A stretch of DNA of 64,000 nt, from contig CANTUR010000127.1 of NCBI GenBank assembly GCA_947683625.1, positions 62,001 to 126,000 of the forward strand. The letters run 5' to 3'. Source of the stretch: Mallotus nudiflorus (Eukaryota > Streptophyta > Magnoliopsida > Malpighiales > Euphorbiaceae). Numbering within the stretch: the stretch's first letter is position 1; every line of letters begins with the position of its first letter. The translations under genes were made by a program, and so were the position numbers. The notes under the pieces were generated by a model. That model ran no database searches and was not told the DNA's origin. It saw nothing but the letters and a program-made list of their open reading frames with translations. Positions 1 to 10,501 of this stretch are shown in pieces.

Positions 1-1142
1 ACTACAATATGGTGAGTTTGGAAGTAGTGCCGAAGCTTTTGAGAAGTATGAACCACAGCTAAGGCTAACTTGTCCAGCATGGGGTATAGAACTTCAGGTC
101 CTCGGAGCATCTTACTGACATAGTAAATAGGGCTTTGCTAGCTTCCCTCTTCCCTTACAAGGACTGATGCGATGCATTCTTGGCCAATAGAGAGGTATAA
201 GTATAAGGTCTCATTCAGTATCAGACGACTGATTAATGGTGGGGAGGACAAGAATCTTTTAATTTCTTTAAATGGTACCTGGCAATCAGCGGACCACTGA
301 AACTTGTCGGCACTCTTGAGAGCTCAGAACAATGGTAGACATCGCCTAGCCGAGCAAGAAATAAAATTCCCCAATGCGGTTATTCTACCATTTAGCTTTT
401 GTATATTGCGGATGCTCTTCGGTGCTGCCATGTTGAGTATGGCTTCCATTTTTTCTGGGTTGGCTTCAATGCCTCGGTGAGAAATCATAAACCCCAGGAA
501 CTTGCCTGCCTGGACTCTGAAGATGCATTTTTCTGGATTCAACTTGATCCTGGATTGGCTCAGTAACTGGAGGATTCGATCCATATCTGTTGGGTGATCC
601 TCTGGGTGCTTGCTTTTGATGATGATGTCATCCATAAATACCTCTACACTAGTTCTAATCTGGCTCTAGAGAACTTGGTTCATCATTCTTTGGTACATGG
701 CTCCAGCATTTCCGAAGGGCATCACCTTATAGCAGTATAACCCTTCATACGTGACGAAGGACGTTTTCTCCTAATCTTCTTTCTTCATGGGGATATGGTG
801 ATAACCTTGGGTAGCATCTACGAAGCTGTATAAGTTGTGGCCAGCGGTGGAATCCATGAGCTAATCAATTGTTGGTAACAGGTAGCTGTCTTTAGGGCAT
901 GGTCGGTTGAGGTTGGTGTAGTCTACACACATTATGTACTTCCCGTTTGCTTTTTTAACGAGTACCACGTTGGCTACCCAGTCTGGGTGAGTAACCTCTT
1001 TAATGAATCCGACTACCAATAGCTTCGCCATTTCCTCAGTAATGATCTTTTGTCTTTCATAGGCAAAAGTTCTTTTCTTCTGTGCTATTGGCTTGGCTCC
1101 TGATTTGATGTTTAGGCAGTGACAGGCAACCCGTGGGTCCAC
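1..1142 (-). pseudogene. Reverse transcriptase and RNase H region of Tat-like element (decayed)
   Basis: Copies element RNA into DNA in living relatives. The N-terminal RT part (1142-861) shows the fingers segment with HPDWVANVVLVKK, then CVDYTNLNRPCPKDSY. The palm box FMDDIIIKS lies near 635-605, and KCIFRVQAGKFLGFMIS follows. Reading on, 300-1 resembles the RNase H segment of Tat elements (PLYLYL-like and PIYYVSK-like motifs around 240-100). Stops separate the pieces, for example one about ten codons before FMDD. The remainder of pol is outside the window. Confidence 0.85.
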
Positions 1143-1204
1143 ATCGAAGATCTCGGAGGCTTGAGAAGCAAAATCCTCTGAGTGTCTAGTAAGGACGTCC
1201 CTTA

Positions 1205-2029
1205 TTATGTCTTTGATGTTTGGATCCAGGGCATTGCCAACTTTCCTCCCCTGATTCGTAATGTCTCCGTGTCTTCCATCGGTTGTGGGTCAGCGCCTTG
1301 CTTCTCAATTTCCCATGTCTCTAAATGAAAAGCCTCCGCCAGAGACTTCATGGTCATCTGATAGCATTGTCTGGCCATTTGCTGATCTCCCCTAATAGTA
1401 AGGGTCCCCTTCTTAATCGAAATTTTCATGGTTAATTGCTGGATGCTGGTGACTACATCTGCTTCGTAAAGTACCGGCCGTCCTATTATTCCATTATAGG
1501 CTAGTGGTATGTCTACCACGTTGAATGAAGTCCAGACGATTTTTGTTTCCTCATCCTTTTGGTTTCCAAATTCTAGGTCCAGATTGACAATCCCTATTGG
1601 TTGCACCGTTCCCCCATAAAAACTAGTGATGGGGTTCTGGATGGCCGTTAAGTTGGTAATGAAGCCACCCATAGCTTTATACACATTCCAAGATAAAACA
1701 TTGATAGCACTCCCGTTATCGACCAGTAGCCTTTTGACCCGGTACTTATTTATGCATGCAGTTATCACTAGGGCATCACTGTGAGGGTGATGTATATTCA
1801 AATTGTCTCCCAGGTTGAAAACGCTATCGCTTTTCCTAGGTATTGTTTTTCCTCCTCTACTGCACTTTAACCGTCTTTCAGTATTTTCTCCTCCTACAAT
1901 CATGTTGATCGTCCCAATTGGTTCTTCCTTAGCTTTCTTTGCCTCAGCTTTGTCATGGTTATGATTTTCTGGGTTTCCATGTCCCCTCGGCGCGTTAGTG
2001 AAATTATCAAGCTTTCCTCGCTGCACCAT
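1205..2029 (-). pseudogene. Retroelement aspartic protease region of Tat-like element
   Basis: This open stretch of 274 codons holds a retropepsin-like domain. RLLVDNGSAINVLSW around residue 100 matches the D-x-G-S/T-S/A active-site pattern, in which plant Tat proteases typically read VDxGSSxNIL. About 95 residues downstream, IPLAYNGIIGRPVL is the conserved second half of the domain, with the YN-x-I-x-G-R-P signature. The upstream part is basic and charged, like the gag-protease linker. It probably matured the gag-pol polyprotein. It is continuous, but the rest of the element is broken, so I treat it as a remnant. Confidence 0.85.
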
Positions 2030-2284
2030 TTTTTCTATGGCACTCTTCAGTTCTCTGCAGCCCTCTGTGTTATGGTTGTACTCTCTGTAGTACTCGCACT
2101 ACTGGTTTCTGTCACGAGTGAATCTCTGGCTTAGGCTGATTCTCTTGGCTGGTGTAATCTCCACTCCATTCTGCCTGACCCACATGAGGATCCTAGATCG
2201 AGAGGTATTTAAGGGTGTATATCTATTTGCTTCCTTATCAAATCTGTCTGCCAGAGTTCTGAAATTCATTTTTGGGAAGCTTAC

Positions 2285-3016
2285 TCATCTCTGTTTCGGC
2301 CGTTCATCCTTGATCGATGGCCTATCTTCTTCTCGACGCATCCTCCTATCTTCATCCATCTTTATCATCCGAACCGCTATTGCCATTGCCTCAGCAAAGG
2401 TATTCGGCTCTTTAGTCATTAATTTGTCTTTTAACTTTCTGAGTTTGGTGCCATTTTTCAAAGCTTCAATGGCAACTTTATCAACAAGGTGCTCAATCTG
2501 CATAGCTTTTTTATTGAAACGGTCAAGGTAACTTTATAGAGATTTGTCAGCCTCTTGTCGGCACATCCGCAGGTTGTTGATGTTTTTTACGGGAGGGATA
2601 TTAGTGATGAATCTAATATGGAACTGCTTCGCTAGGTCATCAAAAGAAGTGACAGAATTCTCCGAGAGTCGATGAAACCATTTTTGGGCGCTCTTCGTGA
2701 GTGTACTTAGGAAGACTCTGCACATGATTCCATCATTCACATTCTGGAGCAACATCTTTGTCCGAAAAGCCGATATATGACTGATGGGGTCTCCTGTCCC
2801 ATCATACTAATCAAGCTGTAGGATTTTGAACTTACTAAGAATCTCCGTTTGAATTATTTTATTGATAAACGAAGTTCTGCTACCCATCACCCATTCTTCC
2901 TCCTTTCTAGGTTTAGTCTGGGCTTTGTTCATTGCTTCCTCAACCTTCTTCGCTAATTTTGAATCATCAAGAGCTAGGATGGACGAACTACACTCCCCTT
3001 CTGGTGCTTTACCCAC
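2285..3016 (-). pseudogene. Retrotransposon gag (capsid) region of Tat-like element
   Basis: Three collinear segments read from 3016 leftward: a charged N-terminus, a core with FLSTLTKSAQKWFHRL and DLAKQFHIRFITN, and a C-terminal part with EALKNGTKLRKLKDKL followed by EPNTFAEAMAIA. The core matches the plant retrotransposon gag family (Retrotrans_gag), whose hallmark is a W-F-x-x-L helix followed by a large F-x-x-x-F helix. In-frame stops lie near 2806 and 2531. No zinc knuckle is evident before the protease. Confidence 0.85.
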
Positions 3017-3540
3017 CCCTGTGCTCGTCCTTGGGGCTTGTCGGGGTGCTGTATTATCATTATTTAGAGTCGATTCAGTATGCCCGCTCTGTATTATAAC
3101 GCTTAGCTATTGTTGCATCAAGGCTATTTGTGCCTAAATATTTTTTATCATGGCCTCTTTGCTTACTTGGTGAAGGCCGAGTGTTTGGGTTACGGTGTTA
3201 GGTTTAGAGTGGTTATTGTTGGCAGTTCTAGTAGGCTTGGAAAAGGTATTGAGGGTATTGATCGATGGTGCTGCAGCAAAGCATAATACGAGAGATCTAT
3301 GCCCAAGGATGGGTATCTCGGGGTGTTCTTCAGAAGTGAAGGTACATGTCCGAATGAGGCTCCAACATGTTGCAAGGTGGGAGGTGGTATTATTGCTAAA
3401 AAAGGGTTTGAAAGGTCAGTCGAAAGGATAGGTGCAGAAGGATTGGTGCCAGCCTCAGGAATTTGGGCTGGAGGTGGGCTAGAAGTTATAGTGAAGGTGT
3501 CTTTAGCTTAGCAAGTAGATGAATGGCTTTTCCCAAAGAG

Positions 3541-3560
3541 TCCCTATAGATGGCGCCACT
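3541..3560 (-). other. Putative tRNA primer-binding site of Tat-like element
   Basis: On the minus strand, the sequence right after the LTR end reads AGTGGCGCCATCTATAGGGA. Plant Tat-clade elements commonly carry a TGGCGCC-type PBS here. It sits directly inside the inferred LTR boundary and upstream of gag, as expected. Confidence 0.65.
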
Positions 3561-3923
3561 TGATAACTAATCTCCGGAACTCCTGGGCTAAACATCCTAC
3601 AAAGCACAAAACAGGGGGCAAGGTAAGAGGTGGGGGGATTCCCCACAAACACTCTGATGCCTAAGTTAGAGAATGGAAGCAGGGAAGAGGTGAGACAGCT
3701 TGAATGTGTGTGAATGAGATGTCCCCTTATGTGGAGTATAGTGTTCTATATATAACAATACTCAAACCTGGGAGGAATGAGATTCCTTATGGATCAGTGA
3801 ATCATAATCTTTGTAGGAGAGTGTTCCTTCTTCAGTTAGGATTCCTCTATGAGGTAGTTCCTTGGACGGATCTATCTTCTCCTTTGTCCATGTGTTCCTA
3901 TTTAGAGGGGTAGAGGACCCCCA
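3561..3923 (-). repeat. 5' LTR of Tat-like element (boundary inferred)
   Basis: Read on minus, it starts TGGGGGTCC and ends GTTATCA next to the PBS, giving about 363 bp with TG...CA ends. A TATA-like string (TATATAG on minus, near 3750) could be the LTR promoter. The inner edge is well placed by the PBS. The outer edge is a guess, because the partner LTR is off the window and the next bases belong to another element. Confidence 0.55.
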
Positions 3924-3929
3924 ATTAGG

Positions 3930-4155
3930 TAGGAACATTCTAGATGGTATCACTTATCGTCTGAAGCTGCCTAGCCATACTTGCACTACATATGTTTTTA
4001 ATGTGAAGCATTTGATTCCTTTTGCTATAGACTCTTCTGATGATGATATAGATCCAAATTTGAGGTTGAATTTTTTGTCACCTGGAGGGAATGATGTGGA
4101 TCAAATTGCTATGCATTTTATGGATGAATTCGATAGGAGGGGAGTGCACACTTGA
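3930..4155 (+). pseudogene. C-terminal scrap of a second Ty3/gypsy polyprotein
   Basis: The plus frame reads TYRLKLPS, then VFNVKHLIPF, then an acidic DSSDDDIDPN stretch and RLNFLSPGGNDVDQ before a stop at about 4153. This order (L-x-LP, FNV-x-HL-x-P, acidic segment, LR-x-N-x-GGND) is the C-terminal integrase tail of plant Ty3 chromovirus-type polyproteins. Only about 70 codons survive. It lies in opposite orientation to the adjoining Tat-like element, so the junction near 3925-3935 joins two unrelated insertions. Confidence 0.75.
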
Positions 4156-4659
4156 GCTTTCAAAAGCTTTAACTTTTGGGGGTCCAATTGAACCACGAGG
4201 CCCATAATATATCAAAATGAAGCTGATTTAGAGACCTATTTCTAGTAGAAGTTACTTGTAAAAAGCCAAATTTTGAGCCAAAAATCCATTGTTTAGAGCC
4301 TCAAAATTAGCTTTAAAGTTTATGTTCATTTTATTTGTGTTTTTTGGTCTTTTTGCCCTTTTTAGTTAGGGTTTTTTTCCTAAACAGTATTTATTTGTTA
4401 ATTTAGGATTTTTTTGGTATTCAATTGTGAATCAATGAACCTTGGATGCCTATTTCTTGGTATTCATGTTGAATCAATAGGTTATAGAAGATTGTTTGAT
4501 GGTCATTCATATGTGAATCAATGGCAAGCGACAGTTATCCTTATTTTACTAGGCTACTGCTAAGTCAATCTATATTATCCAATTGTATTAAAAATTAACA
4601 AATATTATTAATTAAATTTTTTGTTACACAACAAGGTTAAAAAATAATAAGAATGATAC
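4156..4659 (+). other. Non-coding tail, probably 3' UTR/LTR remnant of the plus-strand Ty3 scrap
   Basis: It follows directly after the polyprotein stop and has no open frame. The G/C-poor tract with GGGGGTCCAATTGAACC near 4176 and several near-copies of GTGAATCAATG (around 4426, 4469 and 4512) looks like LTR or UTR sequence of the same element. No boundaries could be defined. Confidence 0.35.
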
Positions 4660-5170
4660 TTTAAAATATTCTATTTTTTGAATATTTTTTGTATATGATA
4701 TTTAAAAATAATATATTATCTAAAAATTATAAGTATCTGAAACTAAAAATAATATATTATCTTAATATTATAAGTATTTGAAATTCAAAATAGTATCTGA
4801 AACTTAAAACAGTATCTCTAAACTCATAACTATAATATATTTTTTGAATATTATTTATATATGATACAATCAAAATAGTATATATTCTGAATATTATTCA
4901 TATCAGAAACTTAAGACAGCATCTGAAACTCAAAACAATATCGGAAACTCAAAATAATATATGAAACTCAAAACAGTATCGCAAACTCAAAACAGTATTT
5001 AAAAATTAAAAATGGTGTCTCAAACTCATAAATACCATATATTTTTCGAATATTGTTCGTATATGATACAATTAAAAATAATATATTTTCTTAATATTAT
5101 TCGTATATAAAACTCAAAATAGTATATGAAACTCAAAATAATATTTGAATATGATAATTTGAGTAACTAT
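4660..5170. repeat. Degenerate tandem repeat, two nested periods
   Basis: Short units of about 19-20 bp of the form GAAACTCAAAACAGTATCT recur many times (clear around 4785-4810 and 4905-5000). They sit inside a larger unit of roughly 170-200 bp that starts with a TTTTTGAATATT...TATATGATA block (near 4670, 4845 and 5045). Strongly AT-rich and satellite-like, with no coding potential seen. Confidence 0.65.
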
Positions 5171-5229
5171 TTATTATTGAAAAAATAACATCAAACTAAT
5201 ATATATATAAATATACAAATTTATATTTC

Positions 5230-5290
5230 AAAATAATTTTCTAGCATATATGAAATAATTAAAATTTCATATATGCTAGAAAATTATTTT
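5230..5290. repeat. Perfect 27-bp inverted repeat with 7-nt loop
   Basis: Left arm 5230-5256 and right arm 5264-5290 are exact reverse complements; the spacer is AATTAAA. Arm core: TTTCTAGCATATATGAAAT. It could be the stem of a very small foldback element or a cruciform-forming site. No target duplication was identified. Confidence 0.9.
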
Positions 5291-5299
5291 TCACGTCAA

Positions 5300-5723
5300 A
5301 ACCTCTATACATCTGGTTTGGCTACGTTCGTTTGGCAGTGTTTCCAGCTTCCCACTCACTATTAATCTCTGATTCGGCTTTGCCAAAATCATCAACAGTC
5401 TTTGTAATGGTTGAAGAGTCCTGACCTTTTCACGTAGCTCACCAGTCTCTTCATGCTCCATGCTAGTGCTACCTAGTTTGAGCTGTTTTACACGAGATTG
5501 GCATCCATGTGCAAATGGTCAGGCACTTTGAATGCAGTGGGCCTGTTAGTTCATGGGAGATAACATAATAGTTATTTATCATAAGCATATTTTTTCGCAC
5601 TATAAAGAAACCACCGCCACCATTTGGTCAATGCAATAGTGATGGAGGGAGCGAGCTCAATTAATCAAATATTTAATTGTACTATTTTATGGCTACTTTG
5701 CTAGTTTTCAACTATAAAAAATT
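5300..5723. other. Unassigned stretch left of the copia insertion
   Basis: 5300-5550 is less AT-rich than its surroundings. On the minus strand it keeps short open pieces, one including SRVKQLKLGSTSMEHEETG, that I could not assign to a family; it may be a decayed transposon gene. 5550-5723 is plain AT-rich DNA that was the landing site for the copia element. Confidence 0.3.
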
Positions 5724-5728
5724 AGTTG

Positions 5729-6023
5729 TGTTATGAAATAAGAATTGAATTACTTATTTTGTTATAGAACTAAACTTGAATTTAATAGTATTTAATTAGA
5801 AGAAAAATATTTTATAGTAGAATGATATTAGGAGAATTTAGAGAGAGTTTTGAGAGAATTTGGTGAACAATAATATTGAAAGAATTTGGAGAGTAATCTA
5901 TCCTTTTTCTTCTTTTTCACATTCTCACTAATGAATTTCAATCTCTTTATATAGAGATTTTCTTTTCAGTATTTGAGAACTATTCTCTCACAAGTAATAT
6001 ATTGTTCATTCACATTCATAATA
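5729..6023 (-). repeat. 3' LTR of copia element
   Basis: It matches 23013-23307 base for base except for scattered changes. On plus it begins TGTTATGAAATAAG and ends CATTCATAATA. On minus, a TATATAAAG-type box (complement of 5944-5953, CTTTATATAG) is a plausible LTR promoter element. Confidence 0.95.
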
Positions 6024-6033
6024 CTCCCCCTTG
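6024..6033 (-). other. Polypurine tract of copia element
   Basis: On minus the bases just before the 3' LTR read CAAGGGGGAG. A purine run abutting the inner LTR edge is where plus-strand DNA synthesis is primed in LTR retrotransposons. Confidence 0.8.
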
Positions 6034-6181
6034 AATAACAATATTTTGCAACTGCCTTGTTAAATTCTTGCTAAATAAAACCTAGTGGGAAAAACTTTAG
6101 CTTAAGGAAAAAGAGTACAGTGCATGATTTTCTCCCCCTCAAGTTGATATGTATAATCTTCCTTCACATAGTATGCAGATG

Positions 6182-8087
6182 TCACATTCCAATATCGTGA
6201 ACGTGCTTTCTAAAGATTGTAGTTAGAAGCACCTTTGTGAAAAGATCAGCTGAATTCTTGCTAGACTGAATATACTTGATATCTATATGATTGTCTTTTA
6301 TTAGCTCTTGAGTGTATGAAAAGAATCTTGGAGGTATATGTTTGGTTTTACCACTTTTGATATATCCTTCCTTTAATTGTGCAATGCATGCTGCATTATC
6401 TTTATATAAAATTGTTGGACTTTTGTTGACTGGAAAACCACAAGATTCTTCAATATGATGTGTCATTGATCTAAGCCAAACACACTCTCTACTTGCTTCA
6501 TGTAGTGCAATAATTTCAGAATGATTTGAGGAAGTAGTGGCAAGCGTTTATTTCTGGGAATGCCAAGAAATTGCAGTTCCATTATTTATGAACACATAGC
6601 CTGTTTAAGATTTTGCTTTATGAGGATCAGATAAATGCCCTGCATCTGCATAACCAATCAATTCTTATTTTGAATTGTTAGAATAAAATAAACCCAAATC
6701 AACATTTCCTCGAAGGTATCGAAGTATATGTTTGACCCCTTTCCAATGCCTTTTTGTTGGAGCTGAACTGAACCTTGCTAATAAATTGACTGTAAAAGAA
6801 ATGTTAGGTCTAGTACAATTAGCAAGATACATTAGAGCTCCGATGGCACTGAGATATGGAAATTCAGGACCAAGAATTTCTTCATTTTCTTCACAGGGTC
6901 GAAATGGATCAGCCTCAATATTGAGTGATCTAATGACCATTGGAGTACTTAAAGGATTTATTTTATCCATATTAAAGCGTTTCAAGATCTTTTCTGTGTA
7001 ATTTGATTGATGCACGAATATCCCATTATGCATTTGCTTAATTTGAAAACCAAGGCAATACTTGGTTTTTTCAAGATCTTTCATTTCAAATTCTTCCTTT
7101 AAGTATATTGTTGCTTCATGGATCTCATTTTCTGTTCTAATGATATTTAAATCATCAACATATAAAGCTATAATCACAAATCCAGATATTATTTTCTTAA
7201 TAAAAACACATGGGCAAATAATATTACTCACATATCCTTTATTAATCAAATAATCACTTAAACGATAATACCACATGCGCTCAGACTGTTTTAACCCATA
7301 TAAAGATCTCTGGAGCTTGATCAAATACATTTCTTTGGGTTTTGTACTTAATGCTTTAGGCATTTTAAATCCTTCAAGGATTTTCATATAAATGTCACTA
7401 TCAAGTGATCCATACAAATAAGCAGTCACAACATCCCTAAGACACATTTCTAATTTCTTAGAAACTACTAGGCTAATCAGATACCTGAACGTAATTGCAT
7501 CCATAATAGGAGAATACGTTTCATCATAATCAATTTTTGGCCTTTGTGAAATACCTTGAGCTATAAGTCTAGCTTTGTACCTTATTATTTCATTTTTCTC
7601 ATTTCTCTTTCGTACAAAGACCCACTTGTATCCTACAAGTTTTACAATTTTAAGCATAGGAATAATTGGCCCAAAAACATTTCGAAACATTTCGCTTGTT
7701 TAGTAAGTCCAATTCAGCTTGCATAACATCTTTCCATTTTATCCAATCATGCCTATTTCGACATTCCATGACTGATTTTGGTTCAGGATCATCTTTGTCA
7801 TTTATGATTTCACATGCAACAGTATATGAAAATGTTTCATGACTTTCTTTATTTTTTATTTCTTTAGGGATATTTTCCTCGCTATCAATATGATTATCTA
7901 CTCCCTTTCTCTTTCGAGGATTTTTATCCTTAGAACCAATTGGTCTTCCACGCTTCTGGCGTGTTTTAGCCTCATGAGTGTCTTTACTCTCAGGTTTTAT
8001 TTTTGGAATTTCAATACGAGTAGGAGCATTGGCTGCTGGTATATATGATTTAGTCACTCTTTTTGTATCAGTAAATGCATCTGGCAA
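6182..8087 (-). pseudogene. Copia reverse transcriptase and RNase H (decayed)
   Basis: From 8087 leftward: an integrase-RT linker with a basic KTRQKRGRPIGSKDK block, then WIKWKDVMQAELDLLNKR, which opens copia RT. The main RT block (7690-6665) has YKWVFVRKRN, YKARLIAQG, DVVTAYLYG, LYVDDLNII with the YVDD catalytic box, then LSAIGALMYLANCTRP. The RNase H part runs to 6182 with ILYKDNAACIAQLKEG, GKTKHIPPRFF and SADLFTK. A frame break near 7690-7650 and stops between 6664 and 6467 inactivate it. Confidence 0.93.
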
Positions 8088-8180
8088 TTGATTTGCAATT
8101 GCTTATAAGTGCGCAATCTTTTGCACTTCTAATTCATATTGTTTTATGTGAGGATCCAGATGCAATAATGATGGTTCATT

Positions 8181-9124
8181 CTATGAAATATCCCTTTTCC
8201 ACTGTTTCTCCCCTTTTCCTAATGTTGGGAAAATAACCTCATTAAATTGGCAATCAGCAAAATGTGCTGTAAAAACATCATTAGTTAAAGGTTCAAGATA
8301 TCTAATAATCGAGGGTGTTTCAAACCCAACATAAATTCCTAATCTTCGTTGAGGACCCATTTTTGTGCACTGAGGTGGCATAATGGGTACATATACTACA
8401 CAACCAAAAATTCTGAGATGGGAAATATTTGGCTCTTGACCAAATGCCAATTGTAGTGGGGAGTATTTATGATATGCACTAGGTCTGATGTGAATTAATG
8501 AAGCAGCATGTAGGATTGCATGACCCCAAACTGAAATGGGAAGCTTTGTTCTCATTATTAATGGTCTAGCAATAAGCTGAAGGCATTTAATCAATGATTT
8601 AGCTAAACCATTTTGAGTATGTACATAGGCAACAGGATGCTCAATAATGATCCCAGTAGATATACAATAATCATTGAATGCTTGAGATGTAAATTCACCA
8701 GCATTATCAAGTTTTACCCTCTTGATTATATAATCAGGGAATTGTGCTCGTAATTTAATAATTTCAGCAAGCAATCTTGCAAATTCAACATTACGAGTTG
8801 ACAATAGACAAACATGTGACCATCTACTAGATGCGTCAATTAATACCATAAAATATCTGAATGGTCCACATGGTGGGTGAATTGGCCCACATCTTGAATT
8901 CTTTCAAGAAACATAGGTGATTCATTCTGAATTTTAGATGGTGAAGGTGTCAAGATTAATTTTCTGAGAGAACAAGTTGTACATGACATTTCATTTGATT
9001 AAGGAATTCTTTGCCCCTTCAATGGATGCCCATATGAATTCTCAATTATCCTTCGCATCATTACTGATCCAGGATGACCTAATCTATCATGCCATAAATT
9101 TATTGTTGAAGGATCATAAGATTT
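8181..9124 (-). pseudogene. Copia integrase, catalytic glutamate lost
   Basis: The zinc-binding N-terminus reads LWHDRLGHPGSVMMRRI (about 9105-9055) with a later CTTC pair, the GAG-pre-integrase HHCC domain. After a frame break near 8890 the catalytic core follows: MVLIDASSRW with the first Asp, KLDNAGEFTSQ with the second Asp, then HTQNGLAKSLIK. Copia relatives have Glu in the NGLAES motif; here the codon gives Lys, so the DDE triad is incomplete. The C-terminal core part GCVVYVP and RRLGIYVGFETPSIIRYLEP is preserved. Confidence 0.93.
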
Positions 9125-9586
9125 TTATTTTACTGCCATATGTGATTCAATTACATGTATATACATGTAATGCAATCCAGTAGGGAGTTTTGGCAGTCTT
9201 TCCAAGACTTGTATTTTTCCTGATTCATAGGAAACTATATTTAAATATTTGTTACCATTTATAATAATGGATTGGGTATCATACCCATTTCGATATATGT
9301 CATCAAAACTCAATAAATTTCTTGTTGATTTTGGTGAAAATAAAGCTTTATCAATTATAAACTTTGTTCCATTTGGTAACATAAATTTAGCTTTTCTAAT
9401 TCCTTCAATCAAATCTACAGGACCTGCTATTATTTTTACAACTGCCTTTGTAGGCTTTATTTCAGAGAAATAATCTCTATTTTTCAAGATAGTATGTGTA
9501 GTACCACTATCTGGTATGCAGAGATCTCCAATATTGTCTTTATATTGAGTACAATCCATATTAAACTTTAAAATAAATAAACACAT
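9125..9586 (-). pseudogene. Copia aspartic protease region
   Basis: LCIPDSGTTHTILKNRDYF contains the D-S-G-T-T active-site loop of copia proteases. Downstream, KFMLPNGTKFIIDKALFSP and STRNLLSF are the usual second half. The open stretch has 153 codons and ends just before the GAG-pre-integrase segment. It cleaves the polyprotein in active relatives; here it is an isolated fragment of a broken polyprotein. Confidence 0.9.
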
Positions 9587-9835
9587 AATTAATCAATTAA
9601 GGTAAAAACATAAAATAATTGTAAAGTAGGACATTTTATTTAATTTAAAAATAACATATATAACAACAACATATTCTTCATAATAAAATAGGTAATAACA
9701 ATATACTTAAAATTATAGATGTCTCAATTTTCATTGTCAGTAAAATCATCAATAAAATCAAAAACATCTAGATGAGTTGTATCATTAACAGGAGTATGAT
9801 GCTCATTGAAGTTTATTTCCTTTTCTTTGCCTTTC

Positions 9836-10496
9836 AATGATGCCTTATAAAGTTGGCAAAGATGTGGTGGTGTTCGACAAACTCATGACCAGTGTCCTTT
9901 ACTACCACATCTGAAACACACAGTTTCAGACTTATGTTGAGGCCTTTCTTGAACACCACTGATGACTGATTTTAACTTCTTTTGAGGTTGAGTCTGAGTT
10001 TATTGTGGAGTATTATTATATTTATTTCCACGACCACGGCCAAAGAATTGACCTCTTCCACATCCACGACCTCTACCTCTCCCACGTCCATGGCTATTGT
10101 AATTTTTATATCTGGAATAATTTGTAGCATTTGCTTCTGGAAATGCTACTGAGCCAGTGGGACGAGACTGATGATTTTTCATCAAGAGTTCATTATTTTT
10201 CTCAGCTACCAGTAGGCATGAAATTAGTTCAAAATATTTTTTAAACCTCTGCATCCTATATTGTTGTTGTAGTGTAACATTTGATACATGAAATGTGGAG
10301 TAAGTTTTCTCCAGCATATCCTCGTCTGTGAATGTCTGTCCACAGAATTTTAATTGTGATACTATTTTGAACATTGCAGAATTATAGTCACTCACTTTTT
10401 TAAAATCTTGAAAGTGTAAAGCTCTCCATTCATCAGTGACTACTGGTAGTATTACATCTCTTGATGATCATATCTGTCTTTTAGATCCTTCCAAAG
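9836..10496 (-). pseudogene. Copia gag, 3' portion (left side of Ty3 insertion)
   Basis: MSDYNSAMFKIVSQLKFCG, DEDMLEKTYSTFH, LQQQYRMQRFKKYFELISC and LLVAEKNNELLMKNHQSRP are characteristic of the plant copia gag (UBN2-type) capsid. A Gly/Arg-rich tail follows at 10105-10000. A CCHC knuckle follows at about 9920-9880, CFRCGSKGHWS then a stop then CRT, so one arginine codon became TGA. Gag is cut at 10496/21938 by the Ty3 element; the N-terminal part is at 21938-22163. Confidence 0.92.
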
Positions 10497-10501
10497 AACA
10501 C

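Larger units (their letters stand above)
1..3923 (-). mobile_element. Ty3/gypsy LTR retrotransposon, Tat-like, 3' part cut by window edge
   Basis: Read on the minus strand, the order is LTR (3923-3561), primer-binding site, gag, aspartic protease, reverse transcriptase and start of RNase H. That order, with RT after PR and an FMDD catalytic box, fits a Ty3/gypsy element, and the PBS-adjacent GGCGCCATCTATAGGGA string resembles that of plant Tat-clade elements. The integrase and 3' LTR lie left of position 1. Every gene is broken by stops or frame changes, so the copy is not autonomous. The right boundary is inferred from a TG...CA reading; the second LTR is not available for comparison. Confidence 0.85.

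Noticed and set aside
2118..2531. 137-codon plus-strand frame opposite the Tat-like gag
   Set aside because: It is the antisense shadow of the gag coding region, which has clear homology on minus.
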